The notes: generated by a model from the sequence alone, not told the origin. A stretch of DNA of 64,000 nt from Microbacterium sp. LWO12-1.2 (GCF_040675875.1 NZ_JBEGII010000001.1:1550001-1614000); one strand, 5' to 3'. Numbered from the stretch's first letter, positions 1 to 8,210 are shown. A program made the numbers and translations.

Positions 1-1
1 G

Positions 2-247
2 CTCGGACCGCTCATCCCCGGCGAGCTGCTGCTGGACACGTTCGAGCTCGCCCGCGACATCCGCCTCCTCGACATGGAGGCCGCGCCCTACGACCTCTCC
101 CCGTGGGGCGTGACTCCGGTGCCGATCGAGACGGCGGAGGGGAAGGCCGAGTACGTGCGCAGACAGCGGGGCTTCGCCGACCGCGGCGCTGCTCTGCGCA
201 CGGCATTGCTGGAGGCATGGCTCGGTACCCCCGTCAGCGCCGCCTGA
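2..247 (+). CDS. C-terminal end of a probable 3-methyladenine DNA glycosylase-type protein (partial)
   Basis: Only the last 81 residues are in the window; the reading frame is open from base 2 to a TGA at 245-247. The visible part carries the stretches FELARDIRLLDM, APYDLSPWG and GKAEYVRRQR. From memory these resemble the C-terminus of an actinobacterial protein family usually annotated as 3-methyladenine DNA glycosylase, but no catalytic residue lies in this part, so the name rests on weak resemblance. It converges on the GH3 gene with only 4 bases between the two stop codons. Confidence 0.45.
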   Translation, partial: LGPLIPGELLLDTFELARDIRLLDMEAAPYDLSPWGVTPVPIETAEGKAEYVRRQRGFADRGAALRTALLEAWLGTPVSAA

Positions 248-251
248 CGGC

Positions 252-1439
252 TCAGTCCGCCGGCGTGCAGTCGGGACACACGGTCCATGCGGACGTCGCC
301 GACGACAACTGCAACCTCAGCGCCATGACGCGGGTGGCCGCGTCCTCCAGCCGCTCGGGAGGCAGTGTTCCGGCGTCGACCGCGGCCGCGATCGCACCAG
401 CCATCTGACCAGCCGTCTCTCTCGTCGAACCGGCGATCATGAGGACCAGATCGTTCCCCGTCGCCACGGCGGTGACCGCGTTGGCGATCGGGTCGGCATA
501 CTCCGGCACGCCGGACGAGGTGAGCATGCCGAGGTCGTCTGTCACCGAAACACCCTCGAACCCCATCTCCTCGCGTGCGATCTCGTGCCACTTCGTCGAC
601 ATCGACGCTGGTGCCGCATCGACGGCGGTGTACGCCAGGTGTCCGAACATCAGCAGCGACGCCCCGGCATCGATCCCCGCAACGAACGGCAGAGCATCCG
701 ATGCGCGCCACTCCTCGAGGCTCATTCCTGTGGACGGGATCGCGTGGTGCGAGTCGCCGGGCGCGGCTCCATGACCGGGGAAGTGCTTGAGCGTGGATCC
801 GAGGAACTGTTCCTGCGCGGTCGTGGCGGCAGCGACCCGCTCCGCAGCACCGGACGGCTCCGTCCCCAGCGCACGCCCGTAGATGAACGAATCGGGATCG
901 GCGGCGACATCGGCCACCGTGCCGAAGTTCACTGTGATCCCGGCCCGAGCGACCAGCGACCCTCGTGCGGCGAAAGCGCTCGCGGTGTCGGCGACGGGCA
1001 TGTCCTTCAACACCGTGGATGCGGGGTATCCATCACCGTGCAGCCGAGAGACGATGCCGCCCTCCTGGTCGACGGCGATCAACGGAGGAAGGGCCGGATC
1101 GATCGTCAGCGCGGCGGTGAGCGTCTGCAGTTCGGCCTCGGAGGCGGGGACGTTGGCTCCCATCAGGATGAAACCACCGAGGCCGCCCTCCATGTACGCG
1201 CGCAGCTCTTCGGGGTCTGTGCCGGAGACGTGGCCCATCACGATGCTCGCCGCCTGCTCAGCGGTGGTCATCTGCGCCACCAGATCGGCGGCGCGCCCCG
1301 TAGGCCCCACGCCGGACGTCGAGGCAGCGGCAATCGCACCGGGTGCCGGGCCCCCGGGCGCAGCCGCGGCCGGAGTGGACACGACGGCGAAGGCGGCGAG
1401 CACGAGGCCCGCCACCGCCGCTCCCCGCCGTCCGCTCAT
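252..1439 (-). CDS. Secreted glycoside hydrolase family 3 protein, NagZ-like
   Basis: 395 aa. The N-terminus (RR, then a hydrophobic stretch at about 8-20 and an AAAA-type cleavage region near 27) looks like a signal peptide, so the enzyme probably acts outside the membrane. It is a single-domain GH3 TIM barrel: DQEGG at 124-128, KHFPGHG at 218-224, the DSHHAIP loop at 229-235 that supplies the Asp-His dyad typical of NagZ-type beta-N-acetylhexosaminidases, and VTDDLGM with the likely nucleophile Asp301. By family it should release terminal N-acetylglucosamine from peptidoglycan or other glycans; the exact substrate is inferred. There is no second GH3 domain. It starts with ATG at 1439, 33 bases after the upstream oxidoreductase gene. 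Confidence 0.85.
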   Translation of the reverse strand: MSGRRGAAVAGLVLAAFAVVSTPAAAAPGGPAPGAIAAASTSGVGPTGRAADLVAQMTTAEQAASIVMGHVSGTDPEELRAYMEGGLGGFILMGANVPASEAELQTLTAALTIDPALPPLIAVDQEGGIVSRLHGDGYPASTVLKDMPVADTASAFAARGSLVARAGITVNFGTVADVAADPDSFIYGRALGTEPSGAAERVAAATTAQEQFLGSTLKHFPGHGAAPGDSHHAIPSTGMSLEEWRASDALPFVAGIDAGASLLMFGHLAYTAVDAAPASMSTKWHEIAREEMGFEGVSVTDDLGMLTSSGVPEYADPIANAVTAVATGNDLVLMIAGSTRETAGQMAGAIAAAVDAGTLPPERLEDAATRVMALRLQLSSATSAWTVCPDCTPAD

Positions 1440-1472
1440 GGTGTCCCGCTCGCTCGGTGGCCGGTGCCGACC

Positions 1473-2129
1473 TCAGCAGCCGATCGCGTCGGCGATCGGC
1501 TCGGCTGTGTCATCGTCTCCGTTGCCGAACCGGATGGTGCGACCGATCGTGCACGGCTCCTGCAGCGCTGCGGCGATGACCGCGGCCACATCGGCCCGCG
1601 CCACAGCCCCACGTCCGTCGGGGTCGATCTGGATCCGGCCGGTCGGTTCGTCGAACGTGAGGGTGCCCGGAGCGAGGATCGTGCCGTCGAGCGACATGCT
1701 GCGCAAGTGCTCGTCCGCTGCCCACTTGGCGTCGGCGTAGGCGAAGAAGGAGTCCTCCGGCGGCACGCCGTGGTCCGCGGTGGAGCCGAGCCAGGAGACC
1801 ATGACGTAGCGGCGCACCCCCGCGCGACCGGTCGCGTCCATGGAGCGGATCGCCGCGTCACGATCGACCGCGTACGTGCGCTCCCGAGAACCGCCTCCGG
1901 CCCCCGCCGACCAGACCACTGCGTCATGACCGCGGATGACCTCGGCGATCGCATCGACGTCCATCTGCTCGACGTCGGCGACGAACGCGTGCGCGCCACC
2001 AGCCTCCACTTCCTCGGTGTGAGCCGGATTACGGATGACGGCGGTCACCTCGTCTCCCCGCGCCACGAGAAGCGGGGCGAGAAGCAGGGCGATACGGCCG
2101 TGGCCGCCGAACACGATGATGCGGGACAT
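1473..2129 (-). CDS. NAD(P)-binding oxidoreductase (atypical SDR, NmrA/YwnB-like)
   Basis: 218 aa. The N-terminus IIVFGGHGRIALLLAPLL is a Rossmann dinucleotide-binding turn of the GxxGxxx type seen in atypical short-chain dehydrogenases. VVWSAGAGGG near residue 70 and the YADAKWAADE segment match the YxxxK neighbourhood of the family. Such proteins act as NAD(P)H-dependent reductases or NADPH sensors; the substrate cannot be told from the sequence. A strong ribosome binding site (AGGAGG, 5 bases from ATG) supports the start at 2129. It may be cotranscribed with the GH3 gene downstream, with no obvious functional link. Confidence 0.75.
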   Translation of the reverse strand: MSRIIVFGGHGRIALLLAPLLVARGDEVTAVIRNPAHTEEVEAGGAHAFVADVEQMDVDAIAEVIRGHDAVVWSAGAGGGSRERTYAVDRDAAIRSMDATGRAGVRRYVMVSWLGSTADHGVPPEDSFFAYADAKWAADEHLRSMSLDGTILAPGTLTFDEPTGRIQIDPDGRGAVARADVAAVIAAALQEPCTIGRTIRFGNGDDDTAEPIADAIGC

Positions 2130-2159
2130 GATTTCCTCCTCTGTCCGCCCAGCTGGATC

Positions 2160-2687
2160 TCAGCGGGGCGTCTGCGAGCTGTCGATGACGAACGCCTGCG
2201 GGTGGCCGGGAAGGTAGCGTACGACGACCGGCTCCCCTGTCGAGATGTACGCGTCGCGGTCGGGGTACACCGCAGGCGTGAAGAAGTTACTCTCGAGCGT
2301 GTACTCCACACCCTCTGCGGTCGTGAAGGTCACCCAGTCGCCGTCTGTGGTGGCTGTCGTCGGGCGACCGTTGTCGTAGATGTAGGCGCGGGTCACCGGC
2401 ACGCCCGTGAGACTCAGAATCCCGATCACCAGCGATGCGAGCATCACGAGGGCAAGGACGCGGAAGAAGATTCGCAGCACGCGACCGCCGACCTGACCCC
2501 GCGGCCGATCCTGCGCACGTAGAAGCCCTTCGCGCTCGCGGATCTGCCGGAGCCCTCCGCCGACCGTCGCACCGCGTGCCGACATCACGAACAGGCCCAG
2601 GATCGAGAACCCGGCGATGAACACCATCGCGTAGCCGTGCGCAGCCGGGAAGTTCAGCAGCCAGAACACGGAGTCCAGGGCGTTCAT
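2160..2687 (-). CDS. Membrane protein, DUF3592-like
   Basis: 175 aa with two predicted membrane segments (about residues 14-34 and 70-92) followed by an extracytoplasmic region. The layout of two TM helices plus a beta-rich domain ending in VVVRYLPGHPQAFVID resembles DUF3592-type proteins, whose function is unknown. The ATG at 2687 overlaps the stop codon of the upstream gene in an ATGA junction, so the two are translationally coupled. A longer in-frame extension upstream is antisense-like noise running inside the neighbour and was not used. Confidence 0.65.
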   Translation of the reverse strand: MNALDSVFWLLNFPAAHGYAMVFIAGFSILGLFVMSARGATVGGGLRQIREREGLLRAQDRPRGQVGGRVLRIFFRVLALVMLASLVIGILSLTGVPVTRAYIYDNGRPTTATTDGDWVTFTTAEGVEYTLESNFFTPAVYPDRDAYISTGEPVVVRYLPGHPQAFVIDSSQTPR

Positions 2688-3475
2688 CGGGAAGCCTCCT
2701 TCTCGATCGTGATCGCGATCGTCTGCGGATCCTCGCGGCGATAGAACGCCCAGATGGGCGCCCCGACCTGAAGACGTGAGATCGCCTCGGGGTACACGAA
2801 GACCGTCGTATCGGCCTCCCACGTCGCCGCACCCTCCGGCGCCATCAGCACGCGCAGCGCGAGCTCGCTCTGGCCCTCTCGGCGCTGCCCGGTCGGGCGC
2901 ACTTCGAGAACCGACGCCGGCACCTGCGTCCCCGTCGTGCGCGCTCTGACCTGCCTCGGATCGATGAGGCCGCGCTCGATGCGCCAGGCGATCAGCGCGT
3001 CCGACACCACGGGGTCGTTCGGATCGGCGAGCTCGACGACGTCCTGATCCGTGAGGCTGTACCGCACGGCAAGCGGCTGCCCGACCTGGAGCGCACCGAG
3101 GTCGCTCGGCTCCACGAGCATCCGCAGCTGCGCGATGAAGTCCTGCTCTGCACGCGGAGTCACCCGGATGAACACGTCGTACTGGGGGACGTCGTTGACC
3201 GTGAGCCCCGTGCGCGACACCTCGACGATGCGTCCGATGCCGATCTGGGCTTCGCCGCGCACCTTCTTGCGGCGCCCGAGACCTGACATGGTGCTGCCGA
3301 ACGTCAACAACAGGCCCCACGCGACCCCGATCATGATCGGAGCGCCCAGCGTGTCCTCGCCGGAGAACGGAAGGATCGACTCGCGCTGGTTCACACCGAA
3401 CAGTCCTTCGCCCACCCAGATGAGGAGCCAGACCGAGAGCACCAGCCAGATGATCGTGAGGACGATGCGGAGCAT
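2684..3475 (-). CDS. Membrane protein of unknown function, partner of the downstream DUF3592-like gene
   Basis: 263 aa. Two N-terminal membrane segments (about 2-20 and 46-64) are followed by a soluble region with two similar beta-rich stretches around residues 75-130 and 165-255, each with a VGxPLAVRY or VGAPIWAFY-like turn. That suggests an internal duplication. No enzymatic motif is visible. It is coupled to the next gene by ATGA. The chosen ATG at 3475 gives the natural N-terminus MLRIVLTII, but the purine-rich AAGGA abuts the start with no spacer, so the true start could differ or the message may be leaderless. Confidence 0.6.
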   Translation of the reverse strand: MLRIVLTIIWLVLSVWLLIWVGEGLFGVNQRESILPFSGEDTLGAPIMIGVAWGLLLTFGSTMSGLGRRKKVRGEAQIGIGRIVEVSRTGLTVNDVPQYDVFIRVTPRAEQDFIAQLRMLVEPSDLGALQVGQPLAVRYSLTDQDVVELADPNDPVVSDALIAWRIERGLIDPRQVRARTTGTQVPASVLEVRPTGQRREGQSELALRVLMAPEGAATWEADTTVFVYPEAISRLQVGAPIWAFYRREDPQTIAITIEKEASR

Positions 3476-3539
3476 TCCTTCAGCGTACCGAGGGCGCCCG
3501 ACGTGCGCTCCTGCACTTCGAGGAGTGCCGCGATGGCCA

Positions 3540-4625
3540 TCAGCTGCGGACTGCGTCTGACTGCACCGCCTCCGTCGGCTCCGAGGCGAGAGCACGCTGC
3601 ACTCCCTTCGCCGCAGATCGGCCCGCGCGATTCGCGCCGATCGTGCTGGCCGAGGGTCCGTAGCCGACGAGCTGGATGCGCGGATCCTGCACCGCGGTGG
3701 TGCCGCGCCCGTGCCGGTCGAGCTGGATGCCTCCCGCTGCGCTGCGCAAGTGCAACGGCGACAGATGAGTGATCGCCGGCCGGAACCCGGTCGCCCACAG
3801 GATCACATCGACCCTCTCGAACGAGCCGTCCGCCCAGCGCACGCCGTCCGGCTCGATACGCTCGAACATCGGTCGCCGGGCCGCATACGCACCGAGCTGC
3901 TCGGCTGCGCGCTCCTGCGGCCGCAGGATGAGACCCGTGACGCTCACCACGCTCTGCGGCGGGAGCCCTTGCGCGACGCGCTGCTCCACGAGGGCGACCG
4001 CCGCGGCTCCCGCCTCCGGAGTGAAGTCGTCGGTGCGCCAGATCGGCTCGCGACGAGTGACCCACAGAGTGTCTGTCAGCGGAGCGAGCGCACCGAGGAA
4101 CTGGACCGCCGACGCACCACCGCCCACCACGAGCACCCGCTTGCCGACGAAGTGCTCCGGCCCCGGGTATTCGACGGTGTGCAGCTGCTCGCCAAGAAAA
4201 GTCTCCATGCCCGGGTAGTGCGGAAGGAACGGGTGCGTCCACGTGCCTGTCGCGTTCACGAGTGTGCGCGTGCGCCACTCTCGCTCCCCCGCGCGCACGA
4301 CGAGCGTCCCACCCTCGTCGTCGACGCGATCCACTGCCACCGGCCGGATCACCGGCAGCGCGTGGGTGCGCTCGTAGGCTGCGAAGTACGCGGGAACGGC
4401 GACGTTCGCACGCTCAGAGTCACGCGGCGGCGGGGTGTCTCCCGGCAGTTCGGCCACACCGTGCACATCGCGCATCGTGAGAGCGTCCCAGCGGTGTCTC
4501 CAGGCACCCCCTGGCTCGGCGTCCGCGTCCAACACGACGTGCGAGATCCCGAGACGAGCCAGATGGAACGACGAGGACAGGCCCGCTTGCCCTGCGCCGA
4601 TCACGATGCTGTCGAGGATGCTCAC
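3540..4625 (-). CDS. FAD-dependent NAD(P)-binding monooxygenase-like oxidoreductase
   Basis: 361 aa. The N-terminus DSIVIGAGQAGLS is the FAD-binding GxGxxG fold, a second dinucleotide motif VLVVGGGASA lies near residues 160-170, and ATGFRP in the C-terminal third is the hallmark of flavin-containing monooxygenases and related flavoproteins. The size fits the small bacterial FMO-like group, which oxygenate or dehydrogenate small molecules; the substrate is unknown. The GTG at 4625 is chosen because the Rossmann motif begins at once after it; upstream in-frame codons run into the GNAT gene. It lies 61 bases downstream of that gene. Confidence 0.75.
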   Translation of the reverse strand: MSILDSIVIGAGQAGLSSSFHLARLGISHVVLDADAEPGGAWRHRWDALTMRDVHGVAELPGDTPPPRDSERANVAVPAYFAAYERTHALPVIRPVAVDRVDDEGGTLVVRAGEREWRTRTLVNATGTWTHPFLPHYPGMETFLGEQLHTVEYPGPEHFVGKRVLVVGGGASAVQFLGALAPLTDTLWVTRREPIWRTDDFTPEAGAAAVALVEQRVAQGLPPQSVVSVTGLILRPQERAAEQLGAYAARRPMFERIEPDGVRWADGSFERVDVILWATGFRPAITHLSPLHLRSAAGGIQLDRHGRGTTAVQDPRIQLVGYGPSASTIGANRAGRSAAKGVQRALASEPTEAVQSDAVRS

Positions 4626-4686
4626 GTCTGAGTGAACGCACGGGCCGCTGCGGTTGTTCCGTTCGTCAGCCGACGGTGAGCGGCGA

Positions 4687-5127
4687 TCAGAGCTCGATCT
4701 CGTAGTGCGTGAAGCCGGTGTGCGCTGCCACACGGTCGTACAGGCGGCGCGCTGTCGCATTGCCGTCCTGTGTGAGCCAGTACACCTTCTCGCATCCCTG
4801 CTGCTCCGCCCAGCCCCTGACATGCGCGATCAGTGCGCCTCCGGTGCCCGCGCCTCGCGTGCCGGGATCGACGAACAGATCCTCGAGATAGCAGTACCCG
4901 GAGATGCTCCACGTCGAGGGATGCGTCAGCCAGTGCACGAGTCCGATCGCCTTCCCCTCGCCGTCACGCGCGATCGCTCCGTGCACGCCGTCGTCGGCGG
5001 TGATCCGGCGGAAGGTCTCGCGCGTCACCTCTGCCGACACGTCGGACTCGTAGAACCGCAGATAGCCGTCCCACAGCTCCGACCACTCGTCGATGTCCTC
5101 AGGGCGGATGGGCTGAATGCTCGTCAT
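4687..5127 (-). CDS. GNAT family N-acetyltransferase
   Basis: 146 aa, the usual length of a single GNAT domain. DLFVDPGTRGAGTGGALIAHVRGWAEQQGC holds the acetyl-CoA pyrophosphate-binding R-G-x-G-x-G/A loop at about residues 92-104, and VYWLTQDGNATARRLYDRV is the typical strand plus helix with the catalytic-region Tyr. It should transfer an acetyl group from acetyl-CoA to an amine; which one cannot be read from the sequence. It reads away from tRNA-Ala, and its promoter must lie in the shared 109-base gap. Confidence 0.85.
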   Translation of the reverse strand: MTSIQPIRPEDIDEWSELWDGYLRFYESDVSAEVTRETFRRITADDGVHGAIARDGEGKAIGLVHWLTHPSTWSISGYCYLEDLFVDPGTRGAGTGGALIAHVRGWAEQQGCEKVYWLTQDGNATARRLYDRVAAHTGFTHYEIEL

Positions 5128-5169
5128 GCGCTCAGCCTAGGCGCGGCGCGCCCGGGAGGTGGTCGCCGA

Positions 5170-5197
5170 TTGGTGCTCACGCTGATTCGTGTAGTAC
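5170..5197 (+). promoter_or_regulatory. Candidate promoter of tRNA-Ala
   Basis: TTGGTG (5170-5175) and TAGTAC (5192-5197) separated by 16 bases resemble a sigma-A type -35/-10 pair about 40 bases before the tRNA. The match is only moderate. Confidence 0.35.
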
Positions 5198-5236
5198 TCT
5201 TTTCGAGTTGCCCCGCGGTACGAAAGGGCAGCGTGA

Positions 5237-5309
5237 GGGCCTGTGGCGCAGCTGGTAGCGCACCTGCATGGCATGCAGGGGGTCGGGGGTTCGAGTCCCC
5301 CCAGGTCCA
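5237..5309 (+). tRNA. tRNA-Ala (anticodon GGC)
   Basis: A complete 73-nt cloverleaf. The acceptor stem GGGCCTG pairs with CAGGTCC (one G-U). The anticodon stem CCTGC/GCAGG encloses the loop ATGGCAT, giving anticodon GGC, which reads GCC and GCU. The T arm carries GTTCGAG and the discriminator is A. CCA is not encoded. A rho-independent terminator follows directly. Confidence 0.95.
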
Positions 5310-5316
5310 CAAATAG

Positions 5317-5340
5317 CCCCTGGTCGCCCAGGGGTTTTTT
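5317..5340 (+). terminator. Rho-independent terminator of tRNA-Ala
   Basis: CCCCTGG (5317-5323) pairs with CCAGGGG (5328-5334) across a 4-base loop and is followed by a run of six T. Confidence 0.85.
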
Positions 5341-5380
5341 GTGTTTCTGTGGCGTGTCGAGCCGCACGATGGATGAAGAA

Positions 5381-5410
5381 GACCCCGCCACCCTGGTGGG
5401 TGGCGGGGTC
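5381..5410 (-). terminator. Terminator of the DUF2599/small membrane protein operon
   Basis: A perfect 12-bp inverted repeat (GACCCCGCCACC at 5381-5392 with its complement at 5399-5410). On the minus strand it is followed by the T-rich TTCTTCATCC, so it most likely ends the operon that stops at 5463. Confidence 0.65.
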
Positions 5411-5462
5411 GACCGGCCATAGCCGCGGTCACGCAGCAAGGGCCGATGAATCGAGGTTCGGA

Positions 5463-5693
5463 TCACTCCCTGCGGAAGAGAGTGCTGCCGAATCCTAGGA
5501 GCATGAGACACGCGCCCAGAAGGCCAGTGAGAGCAGCTGGGGCGAGGTTCCCGGTTCTGTACTCAGCATCGGAGGCGTAGCCCTCAGCGATTGCCATGAC
5601 GACGGCCAGGACGATGACGGCCGCACCCACGAGGCCTACGCTGACCATCACGCGCCGGGTACTCACTGTCACGGTTACTCCTAGGGGTTGCAT
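5463..5693 (-). CDS. Small two-TM membrane protein overlapping the DUF2599 gene
   Basis: 76 aa, almost entirely two hydrophobic helices (about residues 14-36 and 50-70) separated by a short charged loop EGYASDAEYRTGN, ending in RRE. I do not recognise a family. Its ATG at 5693 lies inside the end of the DUF2599 gene (13-base overlap, different frame), so it is translated in step with that secreted protein. This arrangement suggests a dedicated partner, for example an immunity or membrane-anchoring protein, but that is inference from context only. Confidence 0.6.
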   Translation of the reverse strand: MQPLGVTVTVSTRRVMVSVGLVGAAVIVLAVVMAIAEGYASDAEYRTGNLAPAALTGLLGACLMLLGFGSTLFRRE

Positions 5694-6643
5694 GCTGCTG
5701 CCAAGACGTTGCTGTAGCTTACGTCAGGCCGCCACGCGTCGAGATTCCACGGTGACTTGAACGGTGCGACATCGACATGGCACCGCAGCTGGTTGTAGAA
5801 CTTGTTGCCCTCGTAGTGCGAGGCCACCCAGAGCTTGTACTCGGCCCACCAGTTCGAGAACGGCGTGATCGCCCAGCCTGAGCGAGGCGTGACACTCACA
5901 ACGATTCCGTACGGGCTCGATGGATAGGTGACCTTGGTGATGAGGTTTCCCCGGACAGCAGGGTCAGCAACAATCGGATAGGTGTAACCGGAGTCATGCT
6001 CAACGACCTGCACGAGCGTGTCCCCCTGCTGTTCATACCAGGTGGGCACGTTGCGGCCGTTCGCATCCTTTGCCCAGGCGGGGTCGATCATGGCCGCAGG
6101 CTGACCGGCGGCGTCAAGGACGGCGAAGAATCCGTCTCCTGCATCGATGAGTTCTCCGCCGTCGGCCACGGCGATCGGATACTCGTAGCGCGTCGGCGCG
6201 GAAGTACCTTCGATCAGAGTTGTGATCTGGACAACTCCGTCCTCACGGACCAGGGGCACAGTGATCGAGCCGTCCGTGTTATCGAAGTGCACGAGCCCTT
6301 CTTCGTCAGCCACGCCTGGCGCTGCATCTGAAGCGTTAGGAAGTCCGATCGTTACAATAGCGCCGCCTTGATCCAGAGCTACACCGGCGGAGGCGTCCAT
6401 AGGGACAGTAACAAGGGTGTCCCGCTCAGGAATATCCGCAACATACTCCTCAGTAGCCTTGCTCTCTTGCACCGCGAGCACATCTGCGTTGGCGGGGCCA
6501 GGTGTGGCCAATTCGATGGTCTCGAGGGTGGTGGGATCATCTATCGGGTCGGCAGCCATGGCCGGAGACGCCACGCCAATACACAAAGCCGCAACGGCAC
6601 CTGCGGTGATTGTAATCCGAGCAAGGGGTTTCATCTTCATCAT
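5681..6643 (-). CDS. Secreted DUF2599 domain-containing protein
   Basis: 320 aa. The N-terminus MMKMKPLARI plus a hydrophobic core and an AMA-AD junction is a clear signal peptide with cleavage after residue 30. The middle (about 100-220) contains a region seen in many secreted actinobacterial proteins with variable C-termini: AMIDPAWAKDANG, an RNVPTWYE stretch and YPIVADPAV. The C-terminal ~90 residues (GIVVSVTPRSGW, RCHVD, KSPWNLDAWRPDV, final Cys) match the DUF2599 pattern, a small domain of unknown function with two conserved Cys. The ATG at 6643 is weakly preceded by GAGAAA. It is coupled by overlap to the small membrane protein downstream. Confidence 0.75.
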   Translation of the reverse strand: MMKMKPLARITITAGAVAALCIGVASPAMAADPIDDPTTLETIELATPGPANADVLAVQESKATEEYVADIPERDTLVTVPMDASAGVALDQGGAIVTIGLPNASDAAPGVADEEGLVHFDNTDGSITVPLVREDGVVQITTLIEGTSAPTRYEYPIAVADGGELIDAGDGFFAVLDAAGQPAAMIDPAWAKDANGRNVPTWYEQQGDTLVQVVEHDSGYTYPIVADPAVRGNLITKVTYPSSPYGIVVSVTPRSGWAITPFSNWWAEYKLWVASHYEGNKFYNQLRCHVDVAPFKSPWNLDAWRPDVSYSNVLAAACNP

Positions 6644-7129
6644 GTATTTCTCATTCCAGTCAGCTGGACGCTCGATTCGCCCGAGCCCGATTGACGCTGG
6701 CATGCAGACTCCAGGTCGTCTGTAGGCCACTTGGGGGACACACGCTCGATTCGCCCTACATCCCTATGTGCCGACCTGAATCACATTCCAGCATTCCGGA
6801 ACTCATTGCGCCGAAGCCCCTTCCCTGGCTCGCCACCCGACCTTCTTGGGTGGATGGGGCTGCTTCGATATGAGCCTGGTCTTGCGCGGGGCGCCGCTAT
6901 CGCGCTCATCCAAGGGGGTGTCCAATCGAACGGCCCTGGCAGCCGCCCTCGCTAGGTCGCGTCACCGTGATATCGCTGTTCAAGAAGCATGGCGATCACA
7001 TCGTCCACGAAGACGTTCGGCTTGATGCAACCCGCTCAGTGGTAGAGACGGCGATCACGGCCTGCTTCATTCCCGGGGGTTTTCGATATCCGCGAGGCGC
7101 AGGAATGGCGCGTCATCTATCCTGCATTC
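6644..7129. other. 486 bp intergenic region, no supported gene
   Basis: It lies between the divergent DUF2599 and lipoprotein genes and presumably holds both promoters. No open frame with a credible start or protein pattern is seen. The region is visibly richer in A and T than its surroundings. It contains a 15-bp direct repeat (6668-6682 and 6742-6756) and a nested inverted repeat at 6812-6867: CGAAGCCCC with GGGGCtgCTTCG outside, CCACCC with GGGTGG inside. Confidence 0.6.
6668..6756. repeat. 15-bp direct repeat upstream of the DUF2599 gene
   Basis: ACGCTCGATTCGCCC occurs exactly at 6668-6682 and again at 6742-6756, 74 bases apart, just before the DUF2599 start codon. It could be a paired regulator-binding site or a relic of a small duplication. 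Confidence 0.6.
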
Positions 7130-7897
7130 GTGCAAAAGCTCCGAATCCTCTCATCGTCCGTCCTCGCCGTCGCCGTGGTCGCAGTCGTCGCGGGATGCGC
7201 GGGAGCCACGCCCGAAGTCGACGCGGCTGCCCCGCCGACCCCGATTCCCACGACCTCGGCGACAACCATAGAGGCAGCGGCATCCTGCTTGTCGATCGAT
7301 ACCACCGCACCCACCGTCGACGGGGTGACCTTGGGCACCTGCTTCGCTGACGCCCTGCACGCGGTCGGGTCCATGAAGGCGACCAACGAAACGGGAGACC
7401 GTCGGCAGCAGGCCGATATCCGACTGCGACCCGACATCGCGATCCACACCACCACCACTGACTCCGACGGCACATCCGAGGTGATCTTCGTCGATGACGT
7501 GGCCTACGAAGACGACGGTTCCGGGTGGATCCGCGGAGATGTGTCCTCGGAAGATGACGATGAGATGATCCTGGGAGGCGTCGGCGAGCTGCTGGTCGCC
7601 GTGTTCGCCGGTGACGTACTGAAGCAGTCGATCGCCGCGTGTCCCGTCTGGAACATCGAGCCGGGAAGCACGAGCATCACGCTGCCTGACAGCCGGGTCG
7701 TCGAGACGCGGGAGTTCGCCTGCGCGGCACCTTTCGAGAGCTTCGGCACCACGGTGAGCCCGATGAGCCTCTGGATCGACGAGGATTGGACACCGTACGG
7801 AACGCAGAGCACCGTGACCGGATTCGGACAGGTGATCGACGGCGCACAGTATTACTTCGATCATGGTGTCGAGGTCGACATCGTCGCCCCGATGTGA
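7130..7897 (+). CDS. Putative secreted lipoprotein
   Basis: 255 aa. MQKLRILSSS, a hydrophobic stretch and VVAGCAG form a lipobox with Cys23 as the lipidated residue. After a Pro/Thr-rich linker comes a domain with the pattern VGSMKATNETG, IAIHTTTTD, VIFVDDVAYEDDGSGWIRGD. This resembles the LppX/LolA-like lipoprotein fold of actinobacteria (a half-barrel that can hold lipids); the assignment is by pattern only. The start is a GTG at 7130 without an obvious ribosome binding site, so the message may be leaderless. It diverges from the DUF2599 gene. Confidence 0.65.
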   Translation: MQKLRILSSSVLAVAVVAVVAGCAGATPEVDAAAPPTPIPTTSATTIEAAASCLSIDTTAPTVDGVTLGTCFADALHAVGSMKATNETGDRRQQADIRLRPDIAIHTTTTDSDGTSEVIFVDDVAYEDDGSGWIRGDVSSEDDDEMILGGVGELLVAVFAGDVLKQSIAACPVWNIEPGSTSITLPDSRVVETREFACAAPFESFGTTVSPMSLWIDEDWTPYGTQSTVTGFGQVIDGAQYYFDHGVEVDIVAPM

Positions 7898-8004
7898 GGC
7901 GTGACGCGACCACTTCCCTACCGGCAACCCCACCGCGGGTCAACCCGCTCCCTGACGTCAGCGCACCGTCCTACCGTGAGGGGCACCTGACGAAAGGACA
8001 CACC

Positions 8005-8190
8005 ATGTCGAACCCCATCCCTCCGATCGTGCCGATCCCTGACGACGACGCGCCCGACGTCCCCACCCGCGAGGTGGATGGCGAGACGGTGCTCGACCCT
8101 GATGCGGATGACGCTCAGATGACGAGCGTCGAGGCGGACCGGATCGCGAGCAGCGCGGATGCCGACCCGTACGACGATGACGACGAGTGA
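8005..8190 (+). CDS. Small acidic protein of unknown function
   Basis: 61 aa, very rich in Asp and Glu with a Pro-rich start (NPIPPIVPIPDDD) and a DDDDE end. No domain is recognised. AAGGA lies 9 bases before the ATG at 8005, which supports translation. It sits 107 bases after the lipoprotein gene on the same strand and could share its transcript. Confidence 0.55.
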   Translation: MSNPIPPIVPIPDDDAPDVPTREVDGETVLDPDADDAQMTSVEADRIASSADADPYDDDDE

Positions 8191-8210
8191 TCTGCCCCTC
8201 CCCTGCCGCC

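Noticed and set aside
585..2522. 645-codon open frame on the plus strand
   Set aside because: It lies opposite the GH3 and oxidoreductase genes, has Arg/His/Gly-rich composition typical of antisense frames in high-GC DNA, and no protein motif.
7105..7129. ATG at 7105 as start of the lipoprotein
   Set aside because: It is out of frame with the lipobox-containing protein; the GTG at 7130 is in frame.
5237..8200. Integrative element inserted at tRNA-Ala
   Set aside because: No integrase gene and no second copy of the tRNA 3' end were seen downstream.
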